Shown piece by piece: positions 1-27,189 of a DNA stretch of 64,000 nucleotides. The notes beneath the pieces were generated by a model that had not been told where the DNA came from, ran no database searches, and saw only the letters and a list, made by a program, of their open reading frames with translations. The position numbers and the translations under genes were made by a program. The stretch's first letter is position 1. The number at the start of each line of letters is the position of its first letter. Source of the DNA: Microcebus murinus (Eukaryota > Chordata > Mammalia > Primates > Cheirogaleidae); contig NC_134104.1 in NCBI RefSeq assembly GCF_040939455.1, positions 145,178,501 through 145,242,500 of the forward strand, in the 5' to 3' direction.

Positions 1-960
1 GGCAAGAATAGCTCAGAAGTGCGGTTCTGCCCTTCTAGTGCATCCTATGAAGGGATATGTGACATTAACATGTTCCATTACCGGTGACTTCAATTTTGAT
101 CACTTGGTTAAAGTGCTATCAGCCAGGTTTCTTCACCACACTTATCATTTTCCCTTTGCCGGATGGTAAGTATCTTATGGAAAGATACTTTGAGACTATG
201 CAAATATGTGTTTCTTATCATATTTTCATCCTCTAATTTTAATATCCATCAATGATTTTTTTTTGTCTGCAACAATAACTGTGGTACCTGTCAAATGGTG
301 ATTTTGTATTTCTATCATTCTTTCTACATTTATTAATGTAGAACCCTATAATAATGCAAAGATGTCCCTTTTCTCCTATTTATTTATTCAATTATTTATT
401 TTGATTATTTCTGGATTCATATATATTTACTTTATGGGTTATAATCTATTACGGCTATTATTGATTTTGTTGCTACAAATTGTCCCGGATGTGGCCATTG
501 TGGACTCCTTCACTTTGCATCCTGTGTACTAATGAGAGGCCCCCATTATTTTAGGGGCACTTCCTTACTTTCTGGCACCACAAGATATTGAATCACCATC
601 TTGTACTTTCCCTGCTCCAGCCCTGGAATCAACCGTTTCTCCAAAGAACCCTGGTTCTTTCGTTTTGAGGCCAAGATCTGAGTACTAGGTGCGCTCATTG
701 CCACTAAGGCGTTATTTCGTCTGGGTCATCTCAGTGGACAGAGCTAGGAGATGTCCATGCACACACACGTCCCCATGTCTACCGTCTATCATCTGTCTGT
801 CCACACATCCATTGTGTCACCTTTGATTCTAATCCAATGCCACAGTCTCAATTCTGGTCTTAGTTGTGACACCTTTCTCCGACAGAAACCTAGTTCTTAT
901 TATCTACAATACAGTTCCTTATTTATACTTAAATCCCCTATACACATACAGTAGTTTCAC
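1..960. mobile_element. L1M-like 3'UTR sequence
   Basis: Phrases such as GATCACTTGGTTAAAGTG, CACTTCCTTACTTTCTGGCA and CCAGCCCTGGAATCAACCG match an old L1M 3' region as I recall it. Heavily mutated; ends uncertain. No coding signal. Confidence 0.5.
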
Positions 961-1857
961 AATTGCAAATCCACCCTGTGATAAATCGGCCAACTAGGGA
1001 GGCGACATTTGTGTACAGAGGCCTTTTCATCCTTAGCTTCACAATATGTAGTCAAAATGCTATTTTTTGTGTGTTGCTAGTTTTTCCAGATTGAAAAAAA
1101 GAAAAAAGAAAAAAATAAATAAAATACAAAATGCTATTTTTAGGAGTTACTTGGATTAGTTCTTTTCCTCCCCACCCTCTTCAATGCAGTCATGGTGTCT
1201 ATTTGTAGTACAGTTAGGTTTCCTTGTTACTGTTTGGGTTCCCTCTTTATCCTGATTGGTTTTTATCAATTACTTATCAGCAGACAGGGTGTATGTGAAA
1301 CTTTGCTATGGTTCAAAGAGTCAGAATTATACAAAAAGCTATACTCAGAGAAGGGTCCTTCCCCTCCCATCCCACCCACCCCATTCCATTCCCCATTCTT
1401 TTCACCTGTTCCCACCCACTCACTCTCATGGATAACCAGGTCATTAGTTTGTGACTTACCTGCCTGTATTCTTTCACAAATGAGAGATACATGCACATTC
1501 TCTTATTCACTCATTTATTATATGAAGGGTAGCTTACCATAGGCATTATTGACTATTTTGACTTCTCTACTTACCAACATGGCCTGGAATTCATTCCATA
1601 TCAGTTCATAAAAATGTTCTTCATCCTTTTTTATAGCTGCATGATATTGCATTGCGTGGATATACCACACTGTTTATTCAATCATTCTCTTATATATGGA
1701 CCTTTCCATATATAAGGCTGTTTCCAATATTTTGTAATACAATCAATGCTACAGTGAATAGCCTTGTACATAAGTATTTTCCTTAGAGTTGAAAGTGTTT
1801 CTCCAGGCTAAATTCCCAGATATGGGATTGCTCAGTCAAAAAGTAATTGCATATATA

Positions 1858-1990
1858 TTTTATTTTTTTATATTTGTAGAGACAGGGTCTTGTTATGTAT
1901 GACCTGCCCAGGCTGGTCTCAAACTCCTGGCCACCTGCCTCTGCCTCCCAAAATGCTCCGATTGCAGGCATGAGCCACTGTTCCCAGCCT
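1858..1990 (-). mobile_element. Alu monomer
   Basis: A minus-strand half Alu ending GCATGAGCCACTGTTCCCAGCC, with diverged sequence and a T-rich head. Confidence 0.75.
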
Positions 1991-2017
1991 CATACATAGT
2001 TTTTTTTTTTAGTTATG

Positions 2018-2607
2018 TCAATGGTCCCAAGACCACCCTAGGTTCTGTGATTCACTAGAAGCATTCACAAGCCTCAAAAGTTTTTATACTAACTGCTACA
2101 ATTTATTACAGCAAAAGGGTACAATGCAAGGTCAATAAAAGGAAAAGGCACATTGAGTGGAGTCTGGAGGTACCAGGTAGCATATTCCAATAGTCCTCTC
2201 CCAGTGGAATTACAGAGCATGCTGTTACTCCCCTAGAAATGACCTGCAACAACACCTATGAAGTCTTTTCTGCCAGGGAACCTCCTTGAGCCTCAGAGTC
2301 CAGGGTTTTTATTGGGGGTTGGTTACATAAGCACACAGAGCCTTCATGACTAAGTGTAGTCACTGAATCTTCCTGCCCTAATCTCAGACTTCAAGAAGTA
2401 AAGGAGATGCTCAGCATAAGGCACAAACTATCTAGACAAGTTGGTACAGTGTATTTCAAGGCTCCAGACATGCAAAACACTGTTAATGGTAGCACAGGGA
2501 ATACTCCAAGAGCTCGATTCCCAGAAGCCAGCCAACGACTAGTCACTCAAGCAGAACCTTCTGAGAATGTGCAAGCAAGTCAGGGTGGCTGGGTTAACTC
2601 TGTCTAG
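2018..2607 (-). mobile_element. LTR-like element (old endogenous retrovirus, unassigned)
   Basis: The block starting GGTCCCAAGACCACCCTAGG contains TTTTTATTGGGGGTTGGTTA (an AATAAA signal on the minus strand). It interrupts the surrounding L1 sequence. This fits a solo LTR in minus orientation, but no clear target duplication was found. Confidence 0.45.
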
Positions 2608-3355
2608 CAGACCACATATTGCCAGACTGTCCTTCAGAAGGGTTGTGCCAGTTTGCATTCCCGTCAGCAAAGTATGAAAGAGCTTCTTTCCCTGCAGCCT
2701 CTCCAACAGAACATGGTGTCATACTTTTTAATTTATGACAACATATTAGGTGAGAAATATTCTCTCAGTATTCCTATAATTTGCATTGCTCTAATTTTGA
2801 GTGAGTTTGAATATTTTTTTCATTGAATGGTATGTTTCTACAAATTACATTTTCTAATTGTTTTGGGTTTACAGAAATGCAATTGTCCTTTATGTATTCA
2901 CATTATACCCAGTTACCTTTCTAAGCTCTCCAGTTATTTCTAATGATCTACAGTTTCTTTGTGTTTTATTGTCTTTTCAATCTTTATGCCTTTAATTTCC
3001 TTTTCTTATCTTATTGCATTGACTAGGGCCACCAGTATAATGTTGAATAAGTGATTGTGGGCATCTTTGTCTTTTCTATGACTTTAAAGGGAATAATTCT
3101 AATGTTTCCCTCATAGGAATTTTTTTTTGGTGGGATATAGATTTTTCTCTGTTAAATGAAAGAAGTTCAAATTTTTCTAAGGAATTGCTGAAAAATCATG
3201 AATCAGTGTTGAATTTTATCAAATGCATTTTCTGCATCAATAAACATGATCATATGCCTTTTCTCCATTAATCTATGAAATAGGAGTATTTATGTATTTT
3301 CTAATAGTAAAACCATCTTTGCATTCCTTGGTTAAAACTGTCTTGGGTGTGGTTT

Positions 3356-3365
3356 CTTTTTCTTT

Positions 3366-3421
<56 letters not shown>

Positions 3422-3434
3422 TTTTTTTTTTTTT
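3356..3434. repeat. (CTTT)n microsatellite with poly-T
   Basis: An uninterrupted run of CTTT units leads into the poly-T of the minus-strand Alu that follows, so it probably grew from the Alu A tail. Confidence 0.9.
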
Positions 3435-3752
3435 GAGACAGAATCTCACTCTGTTGCTTGGGCTAGAGTGCCTTGGTGTCAGCCTGGCTCACAGCAACCT
3501 CAAACTCCTGGACTCAAGTGATCCTCCCACCTCAGCCTCCCAAGTAGCGGGACTACAGGCATGCACCACCATGCCTGGCTAATTTTTTATATATACATTT
3601 TTAGTTGTCCAGCTAATTTCTTTCTATTTTTTTAGTAGAGATGGAGTCTCATTCTTGCTCAGGCTGGTCTTGAACTCATGAGCTCAAACGATCCATCTGC
3701 CTCAGCCTCCCAGAGTGCTAGGATTACAGGTGTGAGCCACCACGCCCAGCCT
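3421..3752 (-). mobile_element. Alu (strepsirrhine type)
   Basis: Full dimer read as reverse complement, with TTTTTGAGACAGAATCTC at its start and GAGCCACCACGCCCAGCC at its end. Confidence 0.92.
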
Positions 3753-4689
3753 ATTTTTCTTTTAATACGCTATCAATTTTTTTTACTTGTTGAGGAGTTT
3801 GTCATTTATTTTAATGAATGAAATGGATCTGTAGTTTCCTTTTTGTATTGCAATGTTCTAGTTTTTGTTATCAAACTAAGAATGACTTGGTAATATATCT
3901 CTGCCTATTCTCTAAAAAAAATTTGTTCCATGAACGTTTGGTAGAATAGTGTTTTCTTTGTGGGAAGAGCTTCACTTCTACTTTAATTTCTTTAGCCTTT
4001 ACAGAACTTTTAAGGGTTTTTATTTCTTCTTAAGTCTATTTTGATTAATTTTATTTCAGGAATTTGATTGACCTAAGTTTTCAAACTCATTGGCATAAAG
4101 TGGATGTTACTATTCAGTTAATATTTTTAAACGTGCTGTAACTGTATATTCTTTTTTGCATATACAAAAGATTTCTTTCTAGCTTCTTTTATTCCTTTAC
4201 ATAATGTCACCAAAGGATTGTCCACTTTATTAATCTATTTTAAGAAGTAATTTTGGACTTTGTTATTTCTCTTATATTTTTGTTTTCCATTTCCTTTATT
4301 TTGGTTTTACCTTTATTATCTCCTTCCTTTACTTTCTCTTGATTTATTCTCTTGTTCTTTTTTTTTCACTTCTTATGATGGATGTTTAGTTAGTCAATTT
4401 TCAATATTTCTGATTTTCTATTATAAAGCAGTAAAGCTATAAATTTCCCACAAAGTACCACTTTTGTATAATACCCATAAGTTTTGATATGTTATAGTTT
4501 TTATGACTCATTTGTAAATATATAAAACTTTCCACTATCATATCTTCCTTGACTTATGAAGTATTCACAAAAATTTTTAAATTAACATATGATGATTATC
4601 TCTATCTATCTTCATTCCATGCTCATAGATTAGAATACTTGATATTATCATTAGATATAAATTCTTGCCCACTTCTACAGATTCAATAC

Positions 4690-6053
4690 AATTTCATCAA
4701 GAGTACAGCAAGCTATTTTGGAGATATCAACAATGGATTATAAAGTTCATATGGTAAAGCAAAGAGTCAGATAGCCAACATAATAGTGAAGAATAAAAAG
4801 TTAGAGGACTCATACTACCTGGTTTCAAGACCTATTATAAAGCTACTGTAATGAAAAGAGCATGGTATTGGCAAAAGAATATACACTTAAGTTCATGGAA
4901 CAGAATAGAGAGCCCAGAAATAGACCTATACAAATATAGTTACCTGATCTTTGACAAAAGAGCACACATAATTCAATGGAGAAAAAATAGTCATTTCAAC
5001 AAATGGCCCTGGAATAACTGGATCTCCATCTGCAAAAACATTATTATAGACACAGATCTTACACCTTCTACAAAAATTAACTCGAAATGAATCATAGAAC
5101 TAAGTGTAAAACAAAAAAGTATAAAACTTCTAGAGGAAATCATAGGAGAAAACCTAGGTGATGTTGGGTTTGACAATGAGATTTTAATAGACACGAGAAT
5201 GAGATTTAACAAATAGAACACCAAAAGCAAAATCTATGAAACAAAATTGATAAGTTGGACTTTATTAAAAGTAACAACTTCTTCTCTGCCAAAGACACTT
5301 TCAGAATGAAAGTCCAAGTCAGACTGGGAGAAAATATTTGCAAAACACTTACCTGGTAAAGGACTTGTAATGAAAATGTACAAAGAACTCAAAACTCAAC
5401 TATAAGAAAGCAAACAACCCAACTAATAAATGGTCAAAGATCTGAAGAGACAATGTAACAAGGAAGAGGTACATATGGCAAATAAGCATATGAAAAGATG
5501 CCCAACATTATTTGTCATTAAGAGTTTCAATTCAAAACAATGAGATACCACCACATATCTATTAGAATAGCTGAAATCCAGTAAACTGACAATATCAATC
5601 GCTGACTAGGATGCAGAGCAACGGAATTCAACTCTCATTCATTGCTAGTGGAAGGCACAATGGTACAGTTTGGCGGTTTCTTACAAAGCTAAACACACTC
5701 TTTACTCTTACCATATGATCCAGCATTCATGCGCCTAGATACTAACCCAACTGCTTTGAAAACTTACGTACGTGCAAAACCTGCATGCAAATATTTATGG
5801 CAGCTTTATTCAAATTGCCAAACACTAGAAGCAACCAAGATGTTCCTCAATAGGTGAATGGATAAACAAACTGTGGTACATGGGTATAGTGGAGTATTAC
5901 TCATTGACAAAAAAAGTGGTACTAAGCCACAAGAAGACATGGATGAACCTTAAATGCCTATTACTAAGTGAAAGAATCGAATCTGAAAAGGCTAGAAACT
6001 GCATGATTCCAGTTTTATGACAGTCTGGAAAAAGCCAAATATGCTGAAATAAT
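4690..6053 (+). mobile_element. L1 ORF2 3' end and 3'UTR, decayed
   Basis: Classic L1 phrases: GAGCATGGTATTGGCAAAAG, ATAGACCTATACAAATATAG, GAATGGATAAACAAACTGTG. Stops and frameshifts throughout. An Alu begins at its 3' end. Confidence 0.75.
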
Positions 6054-6340
6054 GGCTAGGTGTGGTGGTTCACACCTGCAATCCCAGCACTTTGGGAAGG
6101 CCAATGTGGGAGGAACTCTTCAGGCCAGGACTACGAGGCCAGCCTGGGCAACATAGTGAACCCCCTGTCTACAAAAACAACAACAACAACAATTAGCCAG
6201 GGGTGGTGGCGTGCACCTGTAGTCCTAGCTAATCAGGAGGCTGAGGTAGAAGGATTCCTCAAGACCAGGAATTCCAGGCTACAGTGAGCTATGATCACCC
6301 CACTGCAATCCAGCCTTGGCAACAGCAAGACCTTGTCTTC
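6054..6340 (+). mobile_element. Alu
   Basis: Starts GGCTAGGTGTGGTGGTTCAC and has the middle (CAA)n run. Its tail became the TC/TG microsatellite. Confidence 0.9.
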
Positions 6341-6432
6341 TCTCTCTATCCTCTCTCTCTCTCTCTCTGTCTCTGTGTGTGTGTGTGTGTGTGTATGTGT
6401 GTATGAGTGCATGTGTGTGTGTGTGTATATAT
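6340..6432. repeat. (TC)n/(TG)n compound microsatellite
   Basis: CTCTCTCT followed by TGTGTGTG runs with a few interruptions, at the 3' end of the Alu beginning at 6054. Confidence 0.9.
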
Positions 6433-6639
6433 ATGTGATCTGTAGTGCAAGAAGTTTGAGAGGAGAAAGGAGGATTGAATGTGGAGTCCAGGGATTTTTT
6501 AGGGCACTGAAACTTCTGTATGATACTCTAATGGTGAACACAGGACCCTAGGCATTTGTCAAAACCCATAGAATTTTGTAGCATGAAGAGTCAACCTTAA
6601 TATATATAAATGTTCAAAACTCATTTAAGAGATTGAGGG

Positions 6640-8900
6640 ATCCCAGTATAGAATGTAGACTGTGACAAATGACTCTAATTGGATTACAGATGGATGAAAA
6701 CTACATACAAATTTTAAATTAAGCTATTAAGCTGTTTGTTATTGACTTCTAATTTGATTGCATTGTAGACAGAAGACACTTTCATATGATACCTATTCTT
6801 TGAAATTTGTTGAGGCTTCTCTTATTGCCTAGTACCTCATAAAATTCTACAAATACTCCAAGGAGGCTTGAGAAAAAATGGGTATTCTGAGGTTATGAGA
6901 CACAGAATTTTATGAGTGGACATTGGATCAAGCTTGTTAATCATGCCATTTCAATAATCTATATCTTTGCTAAATTTTTGTATATTTGACCTCTTGAAAG
7001 AGATGCGTTAAAATGTCCCACTGTGATATTGGGGCTGTCAATTTTTCCTATTAGATCTATCTGTTATTGTTTTATATAATTAAAGACATTTATTAAGTTC
7101 ATGGACATTTAAAAATTAACATTTTCTGGTGTACTGAACCTTTTATCTTTAGACAGTGAATCTCTCTATTCTAAATGATGCTTTATCTTTATTTTGTTTG
7201 CTAGTAATAGAGCTACATCAGCTTTCTTTTGATTAATGTTTGCCCAATAGAACCTTTCCCATTCTTTTATTCTTCACTTTTTCATGTCCTTATGCTTTAA
7301 GTGTGCCTTCTTGCAGGGTGACCAAACTGTTCTCCAAATCATGTTGCTCTTAGAGGAAAATGGAGCCCTGTCAACAGTACACTAGCACAACCGACATAAA
7401 TGGGGTATGGCCGAGGCCAAATGGAAGATATTGGCCACACTATTTAAAAATAGCATTTTATTTTGACTTTTAAAAAGCTCCATCCCAGCATCTCTTTTAT
7501 TTAACCTGTGATAATATTCTTTCACTCATTTTACCAATTGCAATTACTGCAATCTACTCTTTTTTGATTCATTTTTTTTCTCTTTTCTTGACATTTTGTG
7601 CATTGAGATTTTGTTTTTGTTTTCCCCTTAATCTATCTTTCTCCACTACTGTTTTCTAGCTATTTTACTGTAGATATTCTTCAAATTTTATCATGCGAAT
7701 ATAACTTCAGAGTTTTGATTCCTTTCCTGAACAACAGCAAAATCCTCAACAACAGAAAGATTTTAGGATACTTTGCTCTCATCTTCCCCCTACTGACCTA
7801 TGTATTATTGTTGCCCAACATTTTATCTGTTTTTGAGCTCCACAATTTGACAGTGTTTCTAATTATTTAAAACAATCAATATTTGAAATTGCTTACGTGT
7901 TTACCATCATGATTCCTCACTATAGCATCTCCAGAGATAATTTTCCCTCTTATCTTTTAGAAGTTCCATTAAATCAGGTCTTTTGTTTGTATGCCCTCTC
8001 AATTTCTGGTTTTCTATAACTATGTTTATTTCACCCCAGTTCCTGACAGATCGTTTTGCTGGGTAAACAATTCTAAGTTGCCTGTATATTTCTATCCACA
8101 TTTGAAGATAGTTTTCATATTGTCTCACTTCCTTGATGTTTAAAAAGCCTCTGCTTCTTAACAGCAGACTACTGAGGCTGCTCATTAGTCAGTGATCTGT
8201 CTTCTCTCCAGCTGGTTTCAAGATCTGTCACTGGTGTCTGGCAGCTTCATTACGCTGTGTCCACCATGGGTTCTTTTTTCTTTATCCTGCTTGAGATCAG
8301 TGTTTCCTGAATCTAAGGACTCATATTTTTGAAGTTTTAGAAAACGTATTATATTTACTCCCTTAAATACTGCTTCTCCCTTTCTTCTTCTGGGGTTCCA
8401 GTTGGATACATGTTAAATCTTCTGTCCATCAAGTCTCTTTGCCTCTTCTTCTCATTTCAGCCCTATGTTCCAACGTACTAATTCTTTGGGTCAAATCTGT
8501 TTCACCTTCCTTTTAATGTCAAAAACAACAACTTGTCATTCAATCAGATTTCATCTTGAGAATTGTACTGTCTTCCTTCCAAAGGTGTCTTCTTTCTCTG
8601 AATTCTTATTGTAAGTTCATGTTTGTAATTATATCTTTTATTTCTTTAGAAAGTTCATGGTATCTCTTCTGCACTCTGTATCTGGCAATTCCAACATCTG
8701 CAGTCCAAGTCCGTTGTTTCTGTTGACTGTCATAGTGGCTTGCCTTCTCAAACCATGCTCTTCACTGGCTCTTCATCTCTGAGAGTCTTGCAGGCTCAAC
8801 TTGGAGAAATTTTCCTGCAGAGAAGGCTTGCTTCTGCTTCTGTTCAGAGCCAAAGCGTGCCCTTGTCTAGGATCTTTTAGCTCTGCTGACAGTGTTGGCT
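6640..8900 (-). mobile_element. L1M-like sequence, minus, heavily decayed
   Basis: AT-rich DNA with recognisable reverse L1 phrases (GTTAAAATGTCCCACTGTGA, AGCTACATCAGCTTTCTTTT). No intact frame. From 8900 to 9513 nothing is recognised beyond the presumed upstream flank of SLC22A14. Confidence 0.4.
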
Positions 8901-9513
8901 CAAAACAGTTTTAGGCTTGGTTTACCCTCCTTGTTGCTATTCCAAGGTAATATTCTTATAGGAGGAAGGTAATGCTTACCTTTCTCCTCCCCCTTACCTG
9001 GCTTTGCAGTGTGGCGCCGTGTGGCTTTCTGTCACCTACCATTACAGTGTCCCCTGCAGCAGCCTTGGCTCCCCACCTGCCCTGGCCTTTGCTTCCAGCC
9101 TCCCACATTGGGGCCTCAGCTCCTACCACTCCTGATGCAGGTCTTTGTTTGTTGTTGAAGAAAGGGTCTCTTCTGCCTTTTGCAAGACCACTGGTGACTC
9201 AGTGCATGTGTACATAAAGTTTCAGTTGTGGGGAAATTGCAGGAGGCTTCCTAAGATCTTAGTCATTCATGACAACGGAAGCATACCATTTTCCAACACA
9301 TTAAAAATCTTAATTTGCAGTAAAAGTCAGGGATGGTTGGACCAATTGGGGACAATTATATTAGCTAAGACACATCAGAAGCAAAAGAAGGAAGTACTGA
9401 GAACACTGGGTTTCAAGCCAGAGGCCAATTTCTGGGCAGTGGCTCCCATGCTAGTCTCTGGTGTCTAGCAAGTGGTGTCAGGAGACACTGAGCTCCATTC
9501 TTTCTTTGAACAG

Positions 9514-23084
<13,571 letters not shown>

Positions 23085-23245
23085 GGCCAGGTGCCCAGAC
23101 CTTCTCCGGTTGGAGTCGAGTGGCTGGGTATGGTGTCTTGGATTCCAGGCCACAAATCCCAGGCCCAGACCAGCCTGGGGGCCAGGGCCAGGCCTCCAGA
23201 TGCAAAACTGGCCCCGCCTGGGGAAGCGAGGCTGGGATTCATTCC

Positions 23246-23251
23246 AATAAA
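23246..23251 (+). terminator. SLC22A14: SLC22A14 poly(A) signal
   Basis: A canonical AATAAA hexamer lies 162 bases after the SLC22A14 stop codon and gives a short 3'UTR. It is the first hexamer downstream of the stop. Confidence 0.7.
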
Positions 23252-24581
23252 AGTACCATGTTGGTCTTGAGATGCCAGGTCAATGTTGGCTGCGTCCGAA
23301 GCCAGAAGCCCTGGCCATTGGAGGGCAGGTCAGACAGGCCCCCTAGACTCCTAGTGTCTTTGGCTAATCCTTCGGGGACAGTGAGGAGATCTCGGGGTGG
23401 GGCCAGGGGGTCACATGCATGAGGACCAGAGTGGACGGAGGGTGGTCCTGCACCTCCACGCCAACCACACGCTGCAGCCCAGGCTGGCGTGGGTGGGCTT
23501 CCGGCTCAAGCACAGGCCCCAACTCAGGTTCCAAAGCCCCATTTATGCCCCAGTCAGGGCAGGGGTGGGATGGGAAGAAATAATTAGATCTTCTCCCATG
23601 TGTCCCAATCACAGGGGACATTCTCACTCTGTTTTCCTCTGATGCTCCTACATAAGCATGGCCTTGAGGATTATCCATCTCAGTCCTCCTCGGGCATGCC
23701 TTCCCGGGTGGCTCCAGTCTAGCTGACCTCTGACCTCCACTACCTGTGGACAGGCCCCCACACCCCAGCTCACAGTCCCCACTGCCCTGCAGGTGAGCCT
23801 GCCCCTCCCAGCCAGCGTGGGGGCTCCCCAGGCAGAGCCCAGAACTCCTCAGCCAGGTCGCCAGACTGGAAGCCTGGGGGCCAGGCCCTCAGCGCCACCT
23901 CCTCTCTCCCTGGGAGGAGGGGAGGTCCTGAGGTTGGGCCTCTCATCTGCGCACTCCTGCCCAATTTACTGCAAGGTCATGAACTTGCAGAGTAGCTCCC
24001 CATCTAAATTCTCAGAGCTCATAAGAGAGGAGGACAAAATCTCAATAGTCCTCTTGGAGCCAGAGCCTCGGTGGCCCCAGGGCAGGGTGGAGTGCATGCA
24101 GTGCCTTCTTTTTTCCGTATCATTTTCTGGTCCCTCCAGTCTTTCCTGGGTTCCCTAGGACGACCTCCAAAGTGGAGTTTGAAGGGCCCAGAAAGAGTCT
24201 CAGAAAGCATCTGCTCGTAAAACTACAGGAGGCTTGGAAAATCTCCATGGCTTCTTCTGGGAGACGCCCATATGTGAGCGGTGATGGTGGACACATTAGC
24301 CACGTTTAAACTCCTCTCCTCAAGTTGCTTTGCCAGAATGAGTCAGCCAGTGCTGCGGGGAACAGGAGGAAAAGAGAGGTGGGGACAAAAAGCTGCTGGG
24401 GCAGAGTGGGTGTGAGCAGTTGGCAGCTGGTGGCGGGACCTAGTGCAGCCCTACACGGCTTCAGGTTTTCTTAGGTGGCCACGGTTTGTTAGTCCTTCCA
24501 GACGGGACCTCCCTAGTTGTTTACCTAACACATGGCTAATGTCACTTAGAGTTTGACATTATGTAGTTTAATGGACTAGAC

Positions 24582-24899
24582 CCAGGCTGTCCCATGCAGC
24601 AGCCACTAACCAGATGTGGCTATTGAGGGTCCCAGGGGTGGCTAGTCTGAACTGAGATGTGTTATAACTGTAAAAAAACACACTGCATTTCCAAGATGGG
24701 TACGAAACAAAACGTAAACTATCTCACCTGTACTTTTCATATAGATTACATGTAAAACTAGTACTTTTGCTATATCAAACTAATATTAAAATTCGTTGCA
24801 CATTTTTAGAACATTTTGAAATACGGCTACCAGAAATTTTAAAATTGCACATATGACCTTCATCTGTGGCTCACATTATATTCCTCTCAGACAGCACTG
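24582..24899. mobile_element. hAT MITE (CAGYGCTGTCC-type ends)
   Basis: The ends CCAGGCTGTCCCATGC and CAGACAGCACTG are inverted repeats around an AT-rich interior. The flanking 8-mers gactagac and gactagaa differ at one base. It resembles common mammalian non-autonomous Charlie elements. Confidence 0.7.
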
Positions 24900-25413
24900 G
24901 ACTAGAACATTCCTTTGACCGAGCTCGCACATCATTCTTCTCATACAGGTTTCTTAGTATACTACTGGAAATTAAATGCCATGATTGCATGAAATTATAT
25001 ATTTTCAATAAATTCTCTTTCCCACAAGTGCGATGTTTTATGGCACGCTAGGGAGCATCTCACGTGTCCGCAGGGTCTCCCTGTGTGCAAAGAGACAGGT
25101 GAGTCACCTGAAACTTGTGGTGGTTCCCATGGACGCCTGCGCGCTCTGGTGCTGTCATTTCCCTGGTCACTGATTACCGGCTTATGTGCAATTCTCATCT
25201 CATCCGCACCTTTCAGCTGCTCGTATATTTCCACCCAGGCATTGACTTAAATATGGGACTCAGCCTCTTCTCCTCCGTTTATCCCCTTTCATCCCCACCC
25301 TCGACACTGGAGGCTGCTTGTGGTTTACCAAAGGGTGCAGGCGCATGGTGAGGAGCTGTATATGGGAAGTGAAGCAGCTCAGTCCTGAGCTCGGCCCTCA
25401 GAACATGGGTGGA

Positions 25414-25750
25414 GGCCGGGCGCGGTGGCTCACGCCTGTAATCCTAGCACTCTGGGAGGCCCAGGTGGGAGGATCGCTCAATGTCAGGAGTTCGAAACCA
25501 GTCTGAGCAAGAGCGAGACCCCCGTCTCTACTAAAAATAGAAAGAAATTAATTGGCCAACTAAAAATACATAGAGAAAATTAGCCGGGCATGGTGGCGCA
25601 TGCCTGTAGTCCCAGCTACCTGGGAGGCTGAGGCAGCAGGATTGCCTGAGCCCAAGAGTTGGAAGTTGCCCTGAGCTAGGCTGACACCATGGCACTCCAG
25701 CCCGGGCAACAGAGTGAGACTCTGTCTCAAAAAAAAAAAAAAAAAAAAAA
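25414..25750 (+). mobile_element. Alu with target duplication
   Basis: Full strepsirrhine Alu starting GGCCGGGCGCGGTGGCTC, flanked by atgggtgga on both sides (25405-25413 and 25750-25758). Confidence 0.95.
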
Positions 25751-26685
25751 TGGGTGGAAAACTCAGCGCCCTATGAATGGAAGCCCCAAGCTCAGAAACC
25801 AACTTAAAAACTTGTGAATCCTGTTAACGTATTGGCAGAAGCAAAACACAAAACCAGTGCATAGCAAGGTCGCCACAACAATCCAAGAGGCATAGGGCTT
25901 TCTAGGGAAGAGGAATCTCGATGAAAATGACTTGTAAACAAAAATTGCTGAGCAGTTGAAGAAACAAAATGGCATAAAAGCAGACAAAATAAACCAGAGT
26001 GTTGGCCATCCATGAGCTAGCGGTGATAGAGCCCTCCTGAAAAGAACTTTATGTTTGTTCAAAATGTTCAGAGATGAAGTAATGTAACTCCTAAGACACA
26101 AATTTGGAAAACGGTGCCCATGAATCTTAGAAGTGAACATTATAGTGACTGAATTAAAAAACACAACAGAGAAGTGAAATTGGAATAGACACAGCCCAAG
26201 AAAGTGAATTGCTGAATATTCTTTTGTGGGCTATTTCTTTTATTATGAAGGGTCATCCCTCTGTCTCTATTAATGCTTTTTGCCATGACTTTTTTGTCTG
26301 ATACTTTTACACCTATCTTTTAAACATTTAAATTTAAGAAAAACATACAGAGAAGTGCATACATCTTTAAATGTATGGTTTTGTGAATTATCACAAAGCA
26401 CACACTTAGAATTCATCACTGGTATCAAAAAAGAGAAAATTACCAGCACCTCAAAGCTCCCTCCTCCTCTCCCAGTCACCTTCCTCCCTCCCTCCAAGGT
26501 AATTATTCACCTTCTAACAACATAGGTTACTTTTGCCAGTTTTTGAACTTTTTAAGTCACAGTTTGAACGCTTGCTTCTTTCACTCAACTCTGAGATTCA
26601 TGCATATCATCACGTGCAGGAGTTTGGTTTTATGCTGTACAAATGTTTTATGCTGTACAAATGTACTACAGTTTGTTCATCCATT

Positions 26686-26872
26686 TGTCAACAGAAGCCA
26701 AACTCTGTAAAATAATTTTAAAGAGATTTATTCTGAGCCAAATTTGAGGACCAAGACCCAGAGCAACACTCAAGAAGCCTTGAGCAAGTGGACTCACTGT
26801 GGTTGGGTTACAGTTTGGTTTTAAACACTTCAGGGAGACAGGGGTTACAGGTGAAGTCATAAATCAATACAT
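26686..26872 (-). mobile_element. Solo-LTR fragment, related to 34898-35564
   Basis: Read on the minus strand it shares phrases and layout with the 3' half of the LTR at 34898: a run coding PVSLKC-KPN-NPT, then AATAAA and a terminal TTGACA. Truncated by the Alu that follows. Class I endogenous retrovirus type; no viral gene is present. Confidence 0.65.
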
Positions 26873-27189
26873 GGGGTGGGGTGCAGTGGCTCATGTCTGT
26901 AATCCTAGCATTCTGGGAGGCCAAGACGGGCAGAACGCTCAAGGTCAGAAGTTCAAAACTAGCCTGAGCAAGAGCGAGACCCTGTCTCTATTAAAAATAG
27001 AAAGAAATTAATTGGCTAATTAAAAATATATAGAAAAAATTAGCCAGGCATGGTGGTGCATGGCTGAGGCAGGAGGATCGCTTGAGCCCAGGAGTTTGAG
27101 GTTGCTGTGAGCTAGGCTGACGCCACAGCATTCACTCTAGCCTGGGCAACAAAGCGAGACTCTGTCTCAAAAAAATAAATAAATAAAAT
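26873..27189 (+). mobile_element. Alu
   Basis: Starts GGGGTGGGGTGCAGTGGCTC and ends in an (AAAT)n tail. Confidence 0.92.

Larger units (their letters stand above)
2610..4510 (-). mobile_element. Old L1 (minus), split by an Alu at 3421-3752
   Basis: Reads as reverse-complement L1 3'UTR (GTTTGCATTCCCGTCAGCAA) and then ORF2 remnants (TGCATTGACTAGGGCCACCA). The same element probably began at about 1560 before the insertions. All frames are broken. Confidence 0.6.

Noticed and set aside
4851..5230. Short ORFs in the L1 segment
   Set aside because: They are fragments of decayed L1 ORF2. Stops and frameshifts are frequent and there is no complete frame.
9472..9513. An upstream extension of the SLC22A14 first exon frame
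   Set aside because: It has no ATG and is cut by a clear polypyrimidine-CAG acceptor directly before the ATG at 9514.
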